A stretch of 64,000 nucleotides of DNA. Origin: Spirodela intermedia. Taxonomy: Eukaryota; Streptophyta; Magnoliopsida; Alismatales; Araceae. The notes under the pieces are model-generated. The model saw nothing but the letters and a program-made list of their open reading frames with translations. It was not told the DNA's origin and ran no database searches. The translations under genes and the position numbers were made by a program. The DNA lies in the NCBI GenBank assembly GCA_902729315.2, contig LR746272.1:6573827-6637826 (forward strand). The letters are read 5' to 3'. This document shows positions 54,058 to 64,000 of the stretch, in pieces (the stretch's first letter is position 1; each line of letters opens with the position of its first letter).

Positions 54058-57000
54058 ATGGCCGGAGTCTCCATTCTGCCTGCCGTGGTCGCCACCGTTG
54101 GCAGGCCCGTGGCATGGGGGAGGAAGGCAGCGGCGAGGGGATCGCGGAGGACGCCGCCGCCGGTGAAGACGATCGTGGCGAGGACGAGGGTGATCGACGG
54201 CGCGACCAAGGAGATGAACGCGATCGCCTCCCGCGACCTAGATTTCGCCCCCGGCCGGCGGTACGTCCGCGACGCCTTCTCCGGGGCCCAGCAGCGCCTC
54301 GATCACTTCCTCTTCAAGGTACGAGCAACACTAGTAGCCGGAAAGTGCGGAAGGAAGATTTGGTAAATAAAGTAATCCCGAGCCCCCATTGGATCCTACG
54401 TTGCAGCCACCATCCCTCGACTGAATTCCGTGGTCATTTTTGTTTCTTCAATCTGATGGAGACTTTTTGATCTTCCGATCAGTGACATCGGTAAAATCTC
54501 GCCGGGGAGGTCCTTTTTTTTGGTCTGATTACGGAGGGGATTCCTGTGCCCAAGCAGTCGAAAGGATGCGGCCCGATCGTAGTTGCTCCCTGTTTATCTC
54601 GCCTTGTAGATGTTCATCAAACGACTCTAAGCTGTTTCGATTGGTCCCTTGCAGATGGCTCCGACAGGACTCCAGATGGAAGAGGTGAAAATAGCTCTCC
54701 CTTTTCTATTTAAATTCAAAAATGTGAAAGGAAAGGTTAATGTCAACGTAGCTTTTCTTTACACTTGCGAGTGTTCGATTTTGCAGAGATACGAAATGAA
54801 CTCCAAAGGATTAGATATATTCTGGAAAAGCTGGCTTCCAAGGCCAGGGATCCCCATCAAGGGGACCCTCTTCTTCTGCCATGGCTATGGTGACACCTGC
54901 ACTTTCTTTTTCGAAGGTCTGTCCTAGTCTAGAACCCAAACCGATGTATCACTAAGGAATTCATAATAAGAAGAAATATACATAGGCATTCATTAAATGA
55001 TCCATGGTAATTCATTTTCTTGCGATTTTTGTTCACAGGGATTGCCAAGATGATTGCTAATGAAGGTTATGCAGTTTATGCTATGGATTATCCTGGCTTT
55101 GGCCTTTCTGATGGGCTGCATGGATACATCCCCAACTTTGACGAACTGGTGGATCACGTCATTGAGCAGTATACACGTATCAGAGGTGTGATACCATCTT
55201 AAGTCAGAAACCTATTTAAGTGTACATGATAAATGCACTAAATCAATTATACAGATTCCATCACACAGAAATTGAAGACGTTCCTGAGTTGTAGACGTCG
55301 TGAAAAACCACAAAAAATGCTTAGATGACTTTAGATTGGTGTTAATTTATGCTCTGAGCTTAATCTAGGTGTTAATTTTAATGATGTATTATAGCCACAA
55401 TTTGAAGGAGGCATACAATATCCAGAGATTCAGGTCAAACCGGATGATACTTCTCACTAATGTCATAAGGGTATGTAAATAAGGATAAAACCATAGGTTA
55501 GTTATTCTGATATCTGCATATAAACAGCTGTGTAAGTCTTCATAGGAAGTTAAAGAAGTGCAGGGCTATCTCAAAAAGATTAGTTTCTCCAAGTCCTATA
55601 AATTGTACTTCCTCTCCTTCGTTTAGTCAAGAGCTCAGCAAAGTACCTTGACAAGCCTTTAGCACTCCCTTTGAATTTTTCCCCTTTTTTTTCTGTTTCC
55701 TCCTCGTTGTCTTTGTTCACTTAAATCTAGGCATCTACAAAGAAATCTTACTACTTCAGTGGCCACCAATGTCAGTGTGCCCATCAATAAATGGCATGTC
55801 TTGTTAGAGAGAAAATGTTGCTTCCAGTTTCATGTCTTGATGTGGATGGGTGTTCAACAACATTTAACATTTACCACACATCAATTTTCTGTGTTTGGAA
55901 ATAATTAAGTCTTTTGAAGCTCATAAGCTATAAGGTGGCTATTGGGCTTCAGATGAAAGAGGGAAGAGGCAGACCCAGGAGCTACTTGCCGATTTTGCCT
56001 AAGCGGGGCAACATCTCAAATTATAGTATCTTTTTGTGAATCTATTTTGGACTGTAAATTCGATGCAGATGACTTGTAGGAGTTACCATGAAAGAGATTT
56101 TAAGTGTTGGAAAAAGAAGTATTTATGCTTGTTATTAATCAGCCGTGACACATTTGTCTCTTCAAATGGAATTGTGGTTGACCTTCATAAAGTCAAAGCC
56201 AAAATGGATTAGTTTGGGTGATAGATCTCTAGTTGAGAACCAAAAACACAGTTCTTGTAGGGTGATAGATCTTTTCATGTTTCTCCCTTTGGTAAAAAGT
56301 CCAACTCTCCTATTGCCAACCCTTTTTTCTCATTAGTTGCCTTTCTTCTCCTTCGTTTCCTTTGCCAATGTTACTTCCATTTATCTTTCCGTTGCAATCC
56401 TTTCTAACCAAACCGACATGGAAGCAGAAGTCAGGAGCTACCATATGCAAAATTGGTGCCTGCAGGCTCACTGCCAATATAGAGGAGATACCAGCTTTTT
56501 GCCAAATGTTGATATGCTGTCCACTGCCCACTGTCTTAAGATCTCACAGACACTAAGGGATGCTTTTGTTTACTGTTAACCTTTCTGCTCTCCTCTCAAT
56601 TCATTGTTTAGCATCACTATAGTGGTACCCTAAATAACAGTCCATTTTTTTTTAGAACATATGAAACCACCAATGAATTCGAAATGAAATATTGATTTTC
56701 TTTGCCTTTTTTTGCATAATCATTTTGAGGCCAACACTTCCAACTCAACGATTTCCATAACCAAAGAAAATTGCTAGGGAAAATCTGCCAAAAAAGGATA
56801 AAAGTTAAGAGTTTCTAGTCTTTTTTTGACAGCATGCTTTCTAAATTAATGTATTCTAAAATAATTGCTATTCCATGCAGAAAATAAATAAACATCGTCT
56901 TTATGGTTGACCTGTGCTAGATGGTATATAAGAGGTTAGGTTATCTATTGTGTACCTTTGCTACTGAAATATCTTATTAATTTTTGTACCAGTTATTATT

Positions 57001-57972
57001 CTGTAAATTTAGAGATCTCTTATACACCTTTCCATTTTGAAAATTTTCAGCAATCACTATGCCAAATTTCACAGCAGAAGGGGACCACATGTTGGCTAGA
57101 AAATTATAAGTAATGCATATATGATGTGGAATCTTGAAAAAGTATAAGAAACTTTTTCCTTGTGAGGTTTACATCCCACAGATCCAGAAATCGCATCCTT
57201 CTCCACTCGTATTCTTCATTATTATCTAGTATTGGAAGTGGTTAACCTATGTGATTTAGATTAACTCCATAGTAAGGTGTCTCCCAATTTCATTTGTCAA
57301 ATTGAACTACTTGGACCAATAGGATACGTTATTATTTAGATTAATAAAAGGGATTGCAGGCAATGAATGGCAATGGTTCTGTGCCACGTAGGCTTGGAAC
57401 TGAATCTGTATTCTTTTTAGGTCTTTGTGAAGACTAGCAAAATTATAGATGGTTCTCAATCGTTAATCCAACAACTCCATAGTCCTAACTTTTTCTATGC
57501 TGTCCTTTTATCACTGCACCCTTGATTATATCTAGGAATAGACTGAATATTTTTTTGCACAAAATTAACAATACTTCGTTCTACTATTCAGGAAACAACC
57601 ATTGCCTGTGCTGTAGCCATAAACCCAATATCTCATCATTCTTTTTTCTCTATATTTGGCTGGTTCAGAAAGTTGGCTAAAGCTGTGGACTGCGCTTAGA
57701 GTCCATATATTATGTGGATCATGCCTTGAATTTTTGTTTAAGGATGTAATGAGACTTGGTATTTCATGTTTCAAGCATTGTATAGCCTATTATGCTTGCA
57801 TAATGGTAATGATTAATATTCTTTCAACTTGAGTAATGCAGCTACCCATGCATTGCGTGGACTGCCGCACTTTTTATTGGGTCAGTCAATGGGAGGAGCT
57901 GTTGCATTAAAGGTTCATTTGAAACAGACCAAAGAGTGGGATGGAGTTATCCTCGTTGCACCGATGTGTAAG
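54058..57972 (+). CDS. Monoacylglycerol lipase-type alpha/beta hydrolase (plant MAGL/CSE family), 5' five exons, 3' part beyond window
   Basis: Serine hydrolase of the plant monoacylglycerol lipase/caffeoylshikimate esterase family; the exact substrate cannot be told from sequence. Exons: 54058-54318, 54655-54684, 54787-54916, 55039-55185, 57842-57972. Phases agree over 233 residues. Residues 1-55 are basic and Ala/Arg-rich, possibly a plastid targeting region, as in some members. The conserved part includes GRRYVRDAFSGAQQRLDHFLFK, KSWLPRPG, FFCHGYGDTCTFFFEG (HG oxyanion motif, H129-D133), AMDYPGFGLSDGLHGYIP and the nucleophile elbow GQSMGG (Ser205), ending at VAPMCK. The catalytic Asp and His are not found up to 64000, so the gene runs out of the window. 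Intron 4 is 2.7 kb. The following intron exceeds 6 kb and carries a retroelement. The ATG at 54058 was preferred over 53911, which lies before the CT leader. Confidence 0.88.
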
Positions 57973-58423
57973 GTAACCTGTTTCATAGATCGTGTCCCCC
58001 CAACTAAGATTTAACTTTCCCCTTTTTCATTAAACATTGTGAATGTTATCGTCGTTTTATTTAGTCTTCAGTACTTTAATTTGGTATGAATTTACTTATT
58101 TAAGAAAATTCAGACTATCTAGCTAGAGATATTTTGTAACATGATTGAGCCTGGACAAAAAAATTACTTCATATGTTGTTGACATTTAAGCAGACATACA
58201 TTGACATTCACTCTCATAGTTCCATTTCTTTTCAAGGCTTTCTGTTATCATACATTGCGTCTGATGTCGGACAAGGAAGTGGTTCTGACTCAGGATGCAT
58301 CTTGATTGTATTGTGAATTAGTGTGCATGTGTGAAAGCTACATCGGACGGGTATGTTTTGTTTTATTAAGTACTAGGTAATGGTCATGAGGGTCTGTCTA
58401 CCTTGATGTTGATGAGACTAGGA

Positions 58424-58449
58424 ATGTGTGTGTGTGTGTGTGTGCGTGC

Positions 58450-58532
<83 letters not shown>
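58424..58532. repeat. (GT)n-(GA)n compound microsatellite
   Basis: About 22 GT/GC-type units join about 30 GA units in the MAGL intron. ORFs across it are repeat products. Confidence 0.95.
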
Positions 58533-58535
<3 letters not shown>

Positions 58536-58760
58536 TATCTGATCCAATATCAGGACAGGATCCACAAGAATACTTGTTACCTCCAAAATTTTGGTGTAAA
58601 CCGGTTGTTTGACGTGAACCCAAATTCTGTTCGGTGTAGGAACGGGTGTAGTTTTTCTGTCAGGATAGATGTGTCTGACTGTGAGGACAGAAAAGAGATT
58701 TTCAACACAGGGGACTTTTGTTTTGTTTTGTTTTGTTTTGTCTTGCTCTTTCTCTGCCAC

Positions 58761-59066
58761 TGATCTTTGGTACAAACCACCCCCCCAAACAAAAAGATGA
58801 GAGAAGACCTGGATTGAGTTAGAGAACAAAGAAGAAGGACGATAGCAGGAGAGTTCCCCTGGAACCATGGGTCGCCCCAGAGGCTTTCGAGAGACCTCCT
58901 GATCTCCCAATGACTATCCTTTGTCTCTCTCCAAGAGTGTCCGCCCTCCTCCTACAGCCCAGGCCCTAAGTGCCTCGAATTGCAACCTTGCCCCTCCCAT
59001 TTTACAGAGGACGCCATCCTTGAGGTGATCTTTTCCTCCTAAAATAGATGGCTGCGGGGCATATCA
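58761..59066 (-). repeat. 3' LTR-like direct repeat
   Basis: It shares with 62016-62345, in order: a C-run start, GAAGACCTGGATT/AAGACTTGGATT, GTTAGAGAACAAAGAAGAAGG-like sequence, GGTCGCC, GAGGCTTTC, TGACTATCCT, AAGAGTGTCC-like sequence, AAATGCCTC-like sequence, CTTGCCCCTCC and CTCCTAAAAT-like blocks. The right end joins the purine tract. The left end is placed at TGATC by analogy with the other copy. Confidence 0.7.
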
Positions 59067-59068
59067 AT

Positions 59069-59080
59069 ACTCCTCCCTGA
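59069..59080 (-). promoter_or_regulatory. Polypurine tract of the retroelement
   Basis: The minus strand reads TCAGGGAGGAGTA immediately before the 3' LTR. This is close to the GAGGGGGAGT tract that typically precedes plant copia 3' LTRs. Confidence 0.55.
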
Positions 59081-59429
59081 GGTGGAAGTCAGTATATTGG
59101 TGTTGACTCGCCCCTGTTGACTCCCAAGTGGTTTCAAATGCGGAAGATCTCTATTATATCCATGCTTCCTGCCTTCGAGCCACATGGTGTAGGCCCACTA
59201 CATAGTGTGGCTGGACTGACCGTTAAGTTGAGATCCTTGCTGATAGGTGAGTCCTCTGGCTACACTAACAGTAAATCGAAGGCTCCTCTTCAAATCCAGC
59301 ATCTCACAAGGCTTCCTCAAAAGGCTTACTCTCATAGACCCAGAAATATATTCGATAGGGCTTGTTTCAATGTAGTCGTTTTCATTGGAACATATACACT
59401 CTACAGGGCTACAAAGCCTCTAGGAGTCT

Positions 59430-60290
59430 GTCAAGTCTTGCGAATGTCATCATCCGCTTCTCCCTCAATGACCTCTGATTCTTCTATCCTCTCAGACCAA
59501 TGCCTTTCCTGCACCAGCAGAGGACGGTATTCTCCAGAGTACCTACCTTCCAGATGAATTCCTTGTACCTCTTTCTGACCTGGTGGCCTCGTATGTGACC
59601 CTATAGTTTGATCACATGCTGGCACAAGGTCAAATAGTTGTTGCGTCCTCTCCAACCACAATGCTTCTTCTGAATACAAAGAGCGGCAGTGTGAAGCTTT
59701 TGATCACGATGCCCACAGAGAACGTCTGATACTGCAAAAAGATCATGAATTTCTACTTATCCTTTAACAGTCTTGTAAAAACCAATCCATACCATCAAAT
59801 GTATCATTACTACCTACCAATAGTAACGCAATAATTTTCCGAATGGATCATGTGTATCTACTTCCCTTCTAAGGTCAACCTTTGGCAGATCCTTTCCTTC
59901 CTTTTGATTGTGGTTAGCATCACATCCATGTAGGAGAATCCGTCCAAATTTAATAAGTAAAGTCCATTCCTCAGTGCCCTTCGCTGGAAAAACTTCTCTT
60001 ACCGTAACAGATGTTTCAGGCTTCACACGATATTCAAATTCTCTTACTTCACTGCAAGATTCCTGATTGCCAGCCATCATCCAACCTTGGACATGTTGAG
60101 GAGCATGACAACATATCGCACCTTTCTGAATGATTTCCACTGGAACTTTAATGTCTCCAAACATTACTTTCAAGTCATATCCCAGATAATTTCAAGAGAA
60201 ATGACCAGTAATAACAACCTTTGTACTTTCAGAGGAATATGCCTACTCAGGAGAAATTTCAAGAATACAAAAAAGGTGTCGTTGTGAAAA
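59430..60290 (-). pseudogene. CAMTA (calmodulin-binding transcription activator) retro-copied fragment
   Basis: CAMTAs are Ca2+/calmodulin-responsive transcription factors with CG-1, TIG, ankyrin and IQ modules. On the minus strand, the TIG part reads ILEISPE*AYSSESTKVVI, then MFGDIKVPVEIIQKGAICCH and ESCSEVREFEYRVKPET. It is followed by LLVGSNDTFDGMDWFLQD, which corresponds to the family DWLLQELLKDKL region. The sequence then goes directly to IQ-region sequence: HTAALCIQKKHCGW, GHIRGHQVRKRYKEFI and CRKGIGLRG. Internal stops and frame changes show that it is dead. The ankyrin segment that should lie between is absent, and no intron is seen between modules that are separate exons in CAMTA genes. 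Sequence from 60358 to 60699 may be the region before TIG. The CG-1 DNA-binding domain was not found. Confidence 0.78.
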
Positions 60291-61727
60291 ATTTGGGCAT
60301 GAATCCGTTTCAATAGATGACATTAATTGACTCTGGCCAAATAACATTTCTGAGGAGTTAGAAAAATATTGTACTGTTGCCAGCAAGAAAATTCATGTTA
60401 ATCATCCCATCAATTGTAGTTTCCTCCTTCACCACCATGGAATTGCCAACAAAATTCTTACTTTCAGCTTCATACATGATTTTATCTTCAACTCCCTGAG
60501 TATGTTTGGTGGATGTTGATGATTCAATGGGACCACCAGGACCCAAGAGAATTTTTCTAGTTGCTGAAAGATGCAACAACAAATTTCTCTCTGGATTTTG
60601 ACTATTATTTCCTCCATAATCTTCCTGAAACATTACTTCCGACATTGTACATAAACTACTCATTTTTGTAGAATACAAATGTATCTCCATTTGTCTCATT
60701 TCTTTGGGAGGAAAACAATTTCAATTACACCCATTCTTTCAGAAGAAGCCCAAGCATCTTTTGAGAAAAATGTTTCGGACGTCTTCTCTTGTGTGCGAAA
60801 CCTAGTTGAGCTAGATGCGGTCAGCTCCAGCATTTCTCTCAGAAGTGAGATGATTCCTTCCAGCTATATGCTCGGAGTTTAACAGTTGAAATATCAGTTG
60901 CCGATCCTTGCTGGTCCTCTGGAGCAACATCAAGCTATCAGAGTCATCATCTTGTCCCATGTATTCAGATCTGCAGCTTTATTTCTGTGCATAGCTAGCG
61001 TAGCCTCTGCTCTAAAATTAATATGCTTCTCAGCCTGCAAATTATTCTGTCTGGAGTTGTGTGAAATATTTTCTTTAATGGAGTCGTAATCATTATCCAA
61101 GGAAAATAACATCCATCCAGCTCGCCATTAGCAGTTCTTATAGAAGATGCACGACTCCCTACTTCTGTAGATACTGGACTGCAAGAAACGTTTGTGGTTC
61201 CTTCGATGTGGTCATTGCCCAGTGCATTGAGGGTGAAAGGAGAACCTGTTGACAAATCTGATATTTTCCATGCGTATAGCTTCCCTCTTTGTACAGAGAA
61301 AGGTGGTCTCCCCATATGCCGTCTTGAATTATCCATATCACTAGCACGTGCTCAAAAGGTTCCTGCATGTTATGTAACGAGTTCTTTTCCGCATCATAAA
61401 CTCCTGCTGTTGAAATATTCTCCTGTTAGCACACCATATTCTTGCATCTTCTGAAATTTCATTCAAAATGTTGAAGGTTTCATGAAGGGTTGAACGATGA
61501 TCATGCAAATCACCATAGCTAAGTCCATATTTTCCTGAAAAAAATTTGAACCATTTTTAAATGTGGCCCTTGAAATTGGTTTCAATTTTAGGCCAACAGC
61601 ACCATCAATAGTCTTCGGTTCGTTTACAGATAACAGAGGAAGTCCCTTCCCTTACAGAATTTTAGGCCAGTTGGTTCCATCCTCGTTGAAAATTCCAGGT
61701 GGTTACCTTGCATTGCTCCATTCTTTC

Positions 61728-62000
61728 CTATGTTTGGTAAAATTCTTTTTCTTCTCGCACCTGTCCTTGCTTTCTTGCATTTGAGACGTCATTTTCTGTG
61801 GATTTAATCCCTCTGGCGTCCAGCTTGTGACCCCATTTCTCCATTGATGTTTGATGTTCCTCCATCTTGTCCAAATGCTGTAAGATCCTATCTAGCATGC
61901 TGGCAATATCTTCCCTCATCTTCTTCAAGTCGTTCTTCACACCTTCAATGTTTGCCTCTAGGTTGTCAAGGTGGTTGTGGGGCCAGTGGTTACAAGAATC
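61728..62000 (-). CDS. gag-like coiled-coil ORF of the retroelement (degenerate)
   Basis: An open frame begins at the primer binding site without a clear ATG. It reads a heptad-rich stretch (LEANIEGVKNDLKKMREDI, then LDRILQHLDKMEEHQ) like the N-terminal coiled coil of plant LTR-retrotransposon gag proteins. It ends in a basic/acidic tail (ARKQGQVREEKEF) at a stop. Downstream frames to about 61340 are open only in pieces. Confidence 0.45.
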   Translation of the reverse strand, partial: DSCNHWPHNHLDNLEANIEGVKNDLKKMREDIASMLDRILQHLDKMEEHQTSMEKWGHKLDARGIKSTENDVSNARKQGQVREEKEFYQT

Positions 62001-62001
62001 T

Positions 62002-62015
62002 GGTCTGATACCAAA
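62002..62015 (-). promoter_or_regulatory. Primer-binding-site match (initiator methionine tRNA)
   Basis: The minus strand reads TTTGGTATCAGACC directly after the 5' LTR end (CATCA). Plant LTR elements primed by tRNA-iMet carry TGGTATCAGAGC, so the core TGGTATCAGA is intact with a change after it. Confidence 0.7.
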
Positions 62016-62345
62016 TGATGCCCCCCCCCCACACACACACAGAGAACTGACACAGAAGATCAGAAAAGACTTGGATTCAAAATTAGAGAACGAACAAGAA
62101 GGAAAAGATAATAAGAAGGGTTCCGCAAGAACCCTAGGTCGCCATGGAGGCTTTCAAGAGGCCTCCCCTTCTTCCAGTGACTATCCTCCGTCTCCCTCCA
62201 AAAGTGTCCCCCTCCTCTGCAGGCCGATCTCCAGTACTTGTCCTAAATGCCTCAAATTACAATCTTACCCCTCCTCCTTTAGACAGGAAGTCCTCCTTGA
62301 GGAGGTATTTTTTCCTCTAAAATGGATGACTGCTGTGTCGTATTA
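62016..62345 (-). repeat. 5' LTR-like direct repeat
   Basis: Partner of 58761-59066 in the same orientation. It is slightly longer because of a C-run/CA microsatellite at its 3' side (plus-strand 62021-62041). Its outer end is placed by alignment to the LTR start next to the polypurine tract. Confidence 0.7.
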
Positions 62346-64000
62346 ATGTTCTTCCTACTCTCCATCTTGATGAAGGCTCAGTAACATTCTGCACGTTCTT
62401 TATTTGTAGCTTTTTGTTCCCCATCACAGATCATCTTTGATCCTACACAATCTTGCCTTGGCAAAGGGATGACTTCAACAGCATCAGGCTTGTCAGAGGA
62501 AAAGTTACCATCGTTGGCCATAGAAAAAATTCAAGAAACACGATACAAAATCATCCTCACATAGTTGTATCTAAATAAGGCCTTCTCAGTTGTCCGTTAT
62601 TCAATTTAGGATCCACTAACTCTGTCATCAAGAAAGGATTTTATATTGATCCCAAAAGTAAAGACAAAAGTATCGACTGTCTTTTGCATGATTCTTTTTC
62701 AGGCATTACTCTAATCAAAACTTAGAGCTCCTCATATTTACTGCTCTTCCTCTCCAAACCGGACTCCTTCTGGGAAGGAACTATTCAATTTTGCTTGTTG
62801 TTTGAAGCATAAAGTTTGAAATCGTCATATAATTTTTCTGTTCAAACACCCATATCAGTAGCAAACGTTCTTCTACATAACTGCCATATATGTGTAAATC
62901 AGTATATATCATCATTACTGTGATAACCTCAAGAAAGTCAAGTATTAATAATGTCGAATATAAACTAGGAGTATTGTGGCATTGATATCCGTATCTCAGT
63001 ACTCTTCGCCTGTAGCTCATGAAATCATTGATTCCGTATGAGTCAAGCTAGAGATGTGTGAATGTTACTCCACCTGATTCGCAATGTCTTTCCTACGTCT
63101 ACATGTCTTATCTGGTTTTGGGTCAGACATAATGTTTGGTTTTCTGCAACTTAGATGCATCTGGTTTCCATTCCAAGGTTGTTGGGTGGTATGAACCATG
63201 ATATTTGCTTTATTAAAAAATACAACCGATCCATAAATCACTACAGTCATTCCACTGACAGCTACAATAGCACAAGATGAAACTGATATCTGTATACCTA
63301 TAAATCCACATATTTATATATATATATATATATATATTCGTTTCCACCATCATACTCGGATATGTATCGTACTGAAGGCTGATGAGGCATCATCAATTAC
63401 ATTTATTATAAAAGATCCTACATTAAATGAAATTTCATATATTCTCTTTGATATCTAATGTTTTTTAATTTTTCTACAACTACTGAATTTAATACTTTTT
63501 AATTCGTTCTAATAATTCAACGTTATAAAAAAAATTGTCAATAGGTAAAACTTGTGCTAATGTTGTGTCGAGGTGTAGTATACATATTGGGTTATTGTTC
63601 TCATAGTATTCTGCTCTTTCTTACTCTTTCCTGTGTGCATATAACAATGAAAAACGTGAGATAAGGTCAACGGAATTCACAGAATTTAGATGCTTTATAT
63701 CATAGATCCGGGACATACGTGAAAGGAAAATTGCCTATTGATGGACATCATATGGGAAAGGCATTGCTGTTCATGGACTCAGATTGTAACACCCAGAAAC
63801 ATGTACATAAATGTAGGTAACCATCCACTATATAGCATTTTCAGTAAAGTTTCATTCACATGAATGTGGGGAATCGTCTGGTAGACTTTATACAGCTTAA
63901 TTTTGTTGCCTTTACATGAATATGCATGGGCACATGTTAGGATAGTCTGGCCTCGAGGTAGAGCAAAATTTGGCCTTCTACATATTTGGGATGGTTTCCT

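Larger units (their letters stand above)
58761..62345 (-). mobile_element. LTR-type retroelement carrying captured CAMTA sequence
   Basis: Read on the minus strand, the order is 5' LTR (62345-62016), a primer-binding-site match directly after the LTR (62015-62002), a gag-like coiled-coil ORF, CAMTA-derived sequence (about 60290-59430), a polypurine tract (about 59080-59069) and the 3' LTR (59066-58761). No reverse transcriptase or integrase is recognised, so it would be non-autonomous. The LTRs differ at many positions and the internal frames are broken, so the insertion is old. No clear target-site duplication was seen. The element lies antisense within the MAGL-type gene's intron. Copia-like features are the PBS and the CTCAGGGAGGAGT purine tract, but the superfamily is not certain. 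Confidence 0.7.
57973..64000 (+). other. Large partial intron of the MAGL-type gene
   Basis: It begins with a good donor (GTAACC) after the codon for the K of VAPMCK. It contains a GT/GA microsatellite, the 58761-62345 retroelement and AT-rich DNA. The expected next exon, which in relatives begins IADD, was not found. After 62346 I recognise no gene; there is an (AT)n run at about 63315-63339. Confidence 0.7.

Noticed and set aside
58398-58910. 170-residue minus-strand ORF across the GT/GA microsatellite
   Set aside because: Mostly repeat-encoded, and it runs into the 3' LTR.
62378-62521. 47-residue minus-strand ORF beginning MANDGNFSSDKPDAVEV just outside the 5' LTR
   Set aside because: Reads like protein but matches nothing I know and has no visible continuation.

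Overview
This is nuclear DNA of a flowering plant. Coding sequence is cut into many short exons with GT/AG introns. Intergenic DNA is AT-rich, GA/CT microsatellites are abundant, and retrotransposon debris is present. The proteins are plant forms: an S1/P1 nuclease, a DUF639 protein, an adenylate isopentenyltransferase and a plant monoacylglycerol-lipase-type hydrolase. One extremely GC-rich single-exon gene sitting in AT-rich surroundings suggests a monocot or an early-diverging angiosperm. That placement is inference, and I cannot name the species.

Layout. A complete S1/P1-type nuclease gene (1754-3713, +) is followed 2.2 kb later by the broken first exon of a second copy (5880-6005). A ten-exon TMEM214-like gene lies on the minus strand (7885-13855). 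About 6 kb of intergenic DNA follows, with a three-copy repeat and two G-boxes. Next come a nine-exon DUF639 membrane-protein gene (20162-25676, +) and an eleven-exon SNAPC3/SRD2-type gene (27234-35072, +). From 35.1 to 41.2 kb lies repeat-rich DNA: GA minisatellites, a long foldback and a 650-base purine tract. It leads to a cytokinin-synthesis IPT gene (41407-42465, +). From 42.5 to 54 kb the DNA is AT-rich with remnants of a Ty1/copia gag and probably a Ty3/gypsy integrase. The 5' five exons of a MAGL-type alpha/beta hydrolase gene begin at 54058. Its remaining exons must lie beyond the window.

The most unusual item is inside the intron after MAGL exon 5. It is a 3.6 kb minus-strand element (58761-62345) with two diverged LTR-like direct repeats, a primer-binding-site match, a polypurine tract and a gag-like coiled-coil ORF. 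Between these lies a broken, apparently intronless copy of CAMTA transcription-factor sequence: a TIG domain and IQ motifs, with the ankyrin part missing. This looks like an LTR retroelement that captured a host transcript, in the manner of maize Bs1.

The genes are unrelated plant housekeeping, regulatory and stress-type genes, each with its own promoter. They do not form an operon or a linked pathway. All exon joins were made by eye from GT/AG sites, reading phase and remembered family conservation. No alignment was run, so boundaries are predictions.
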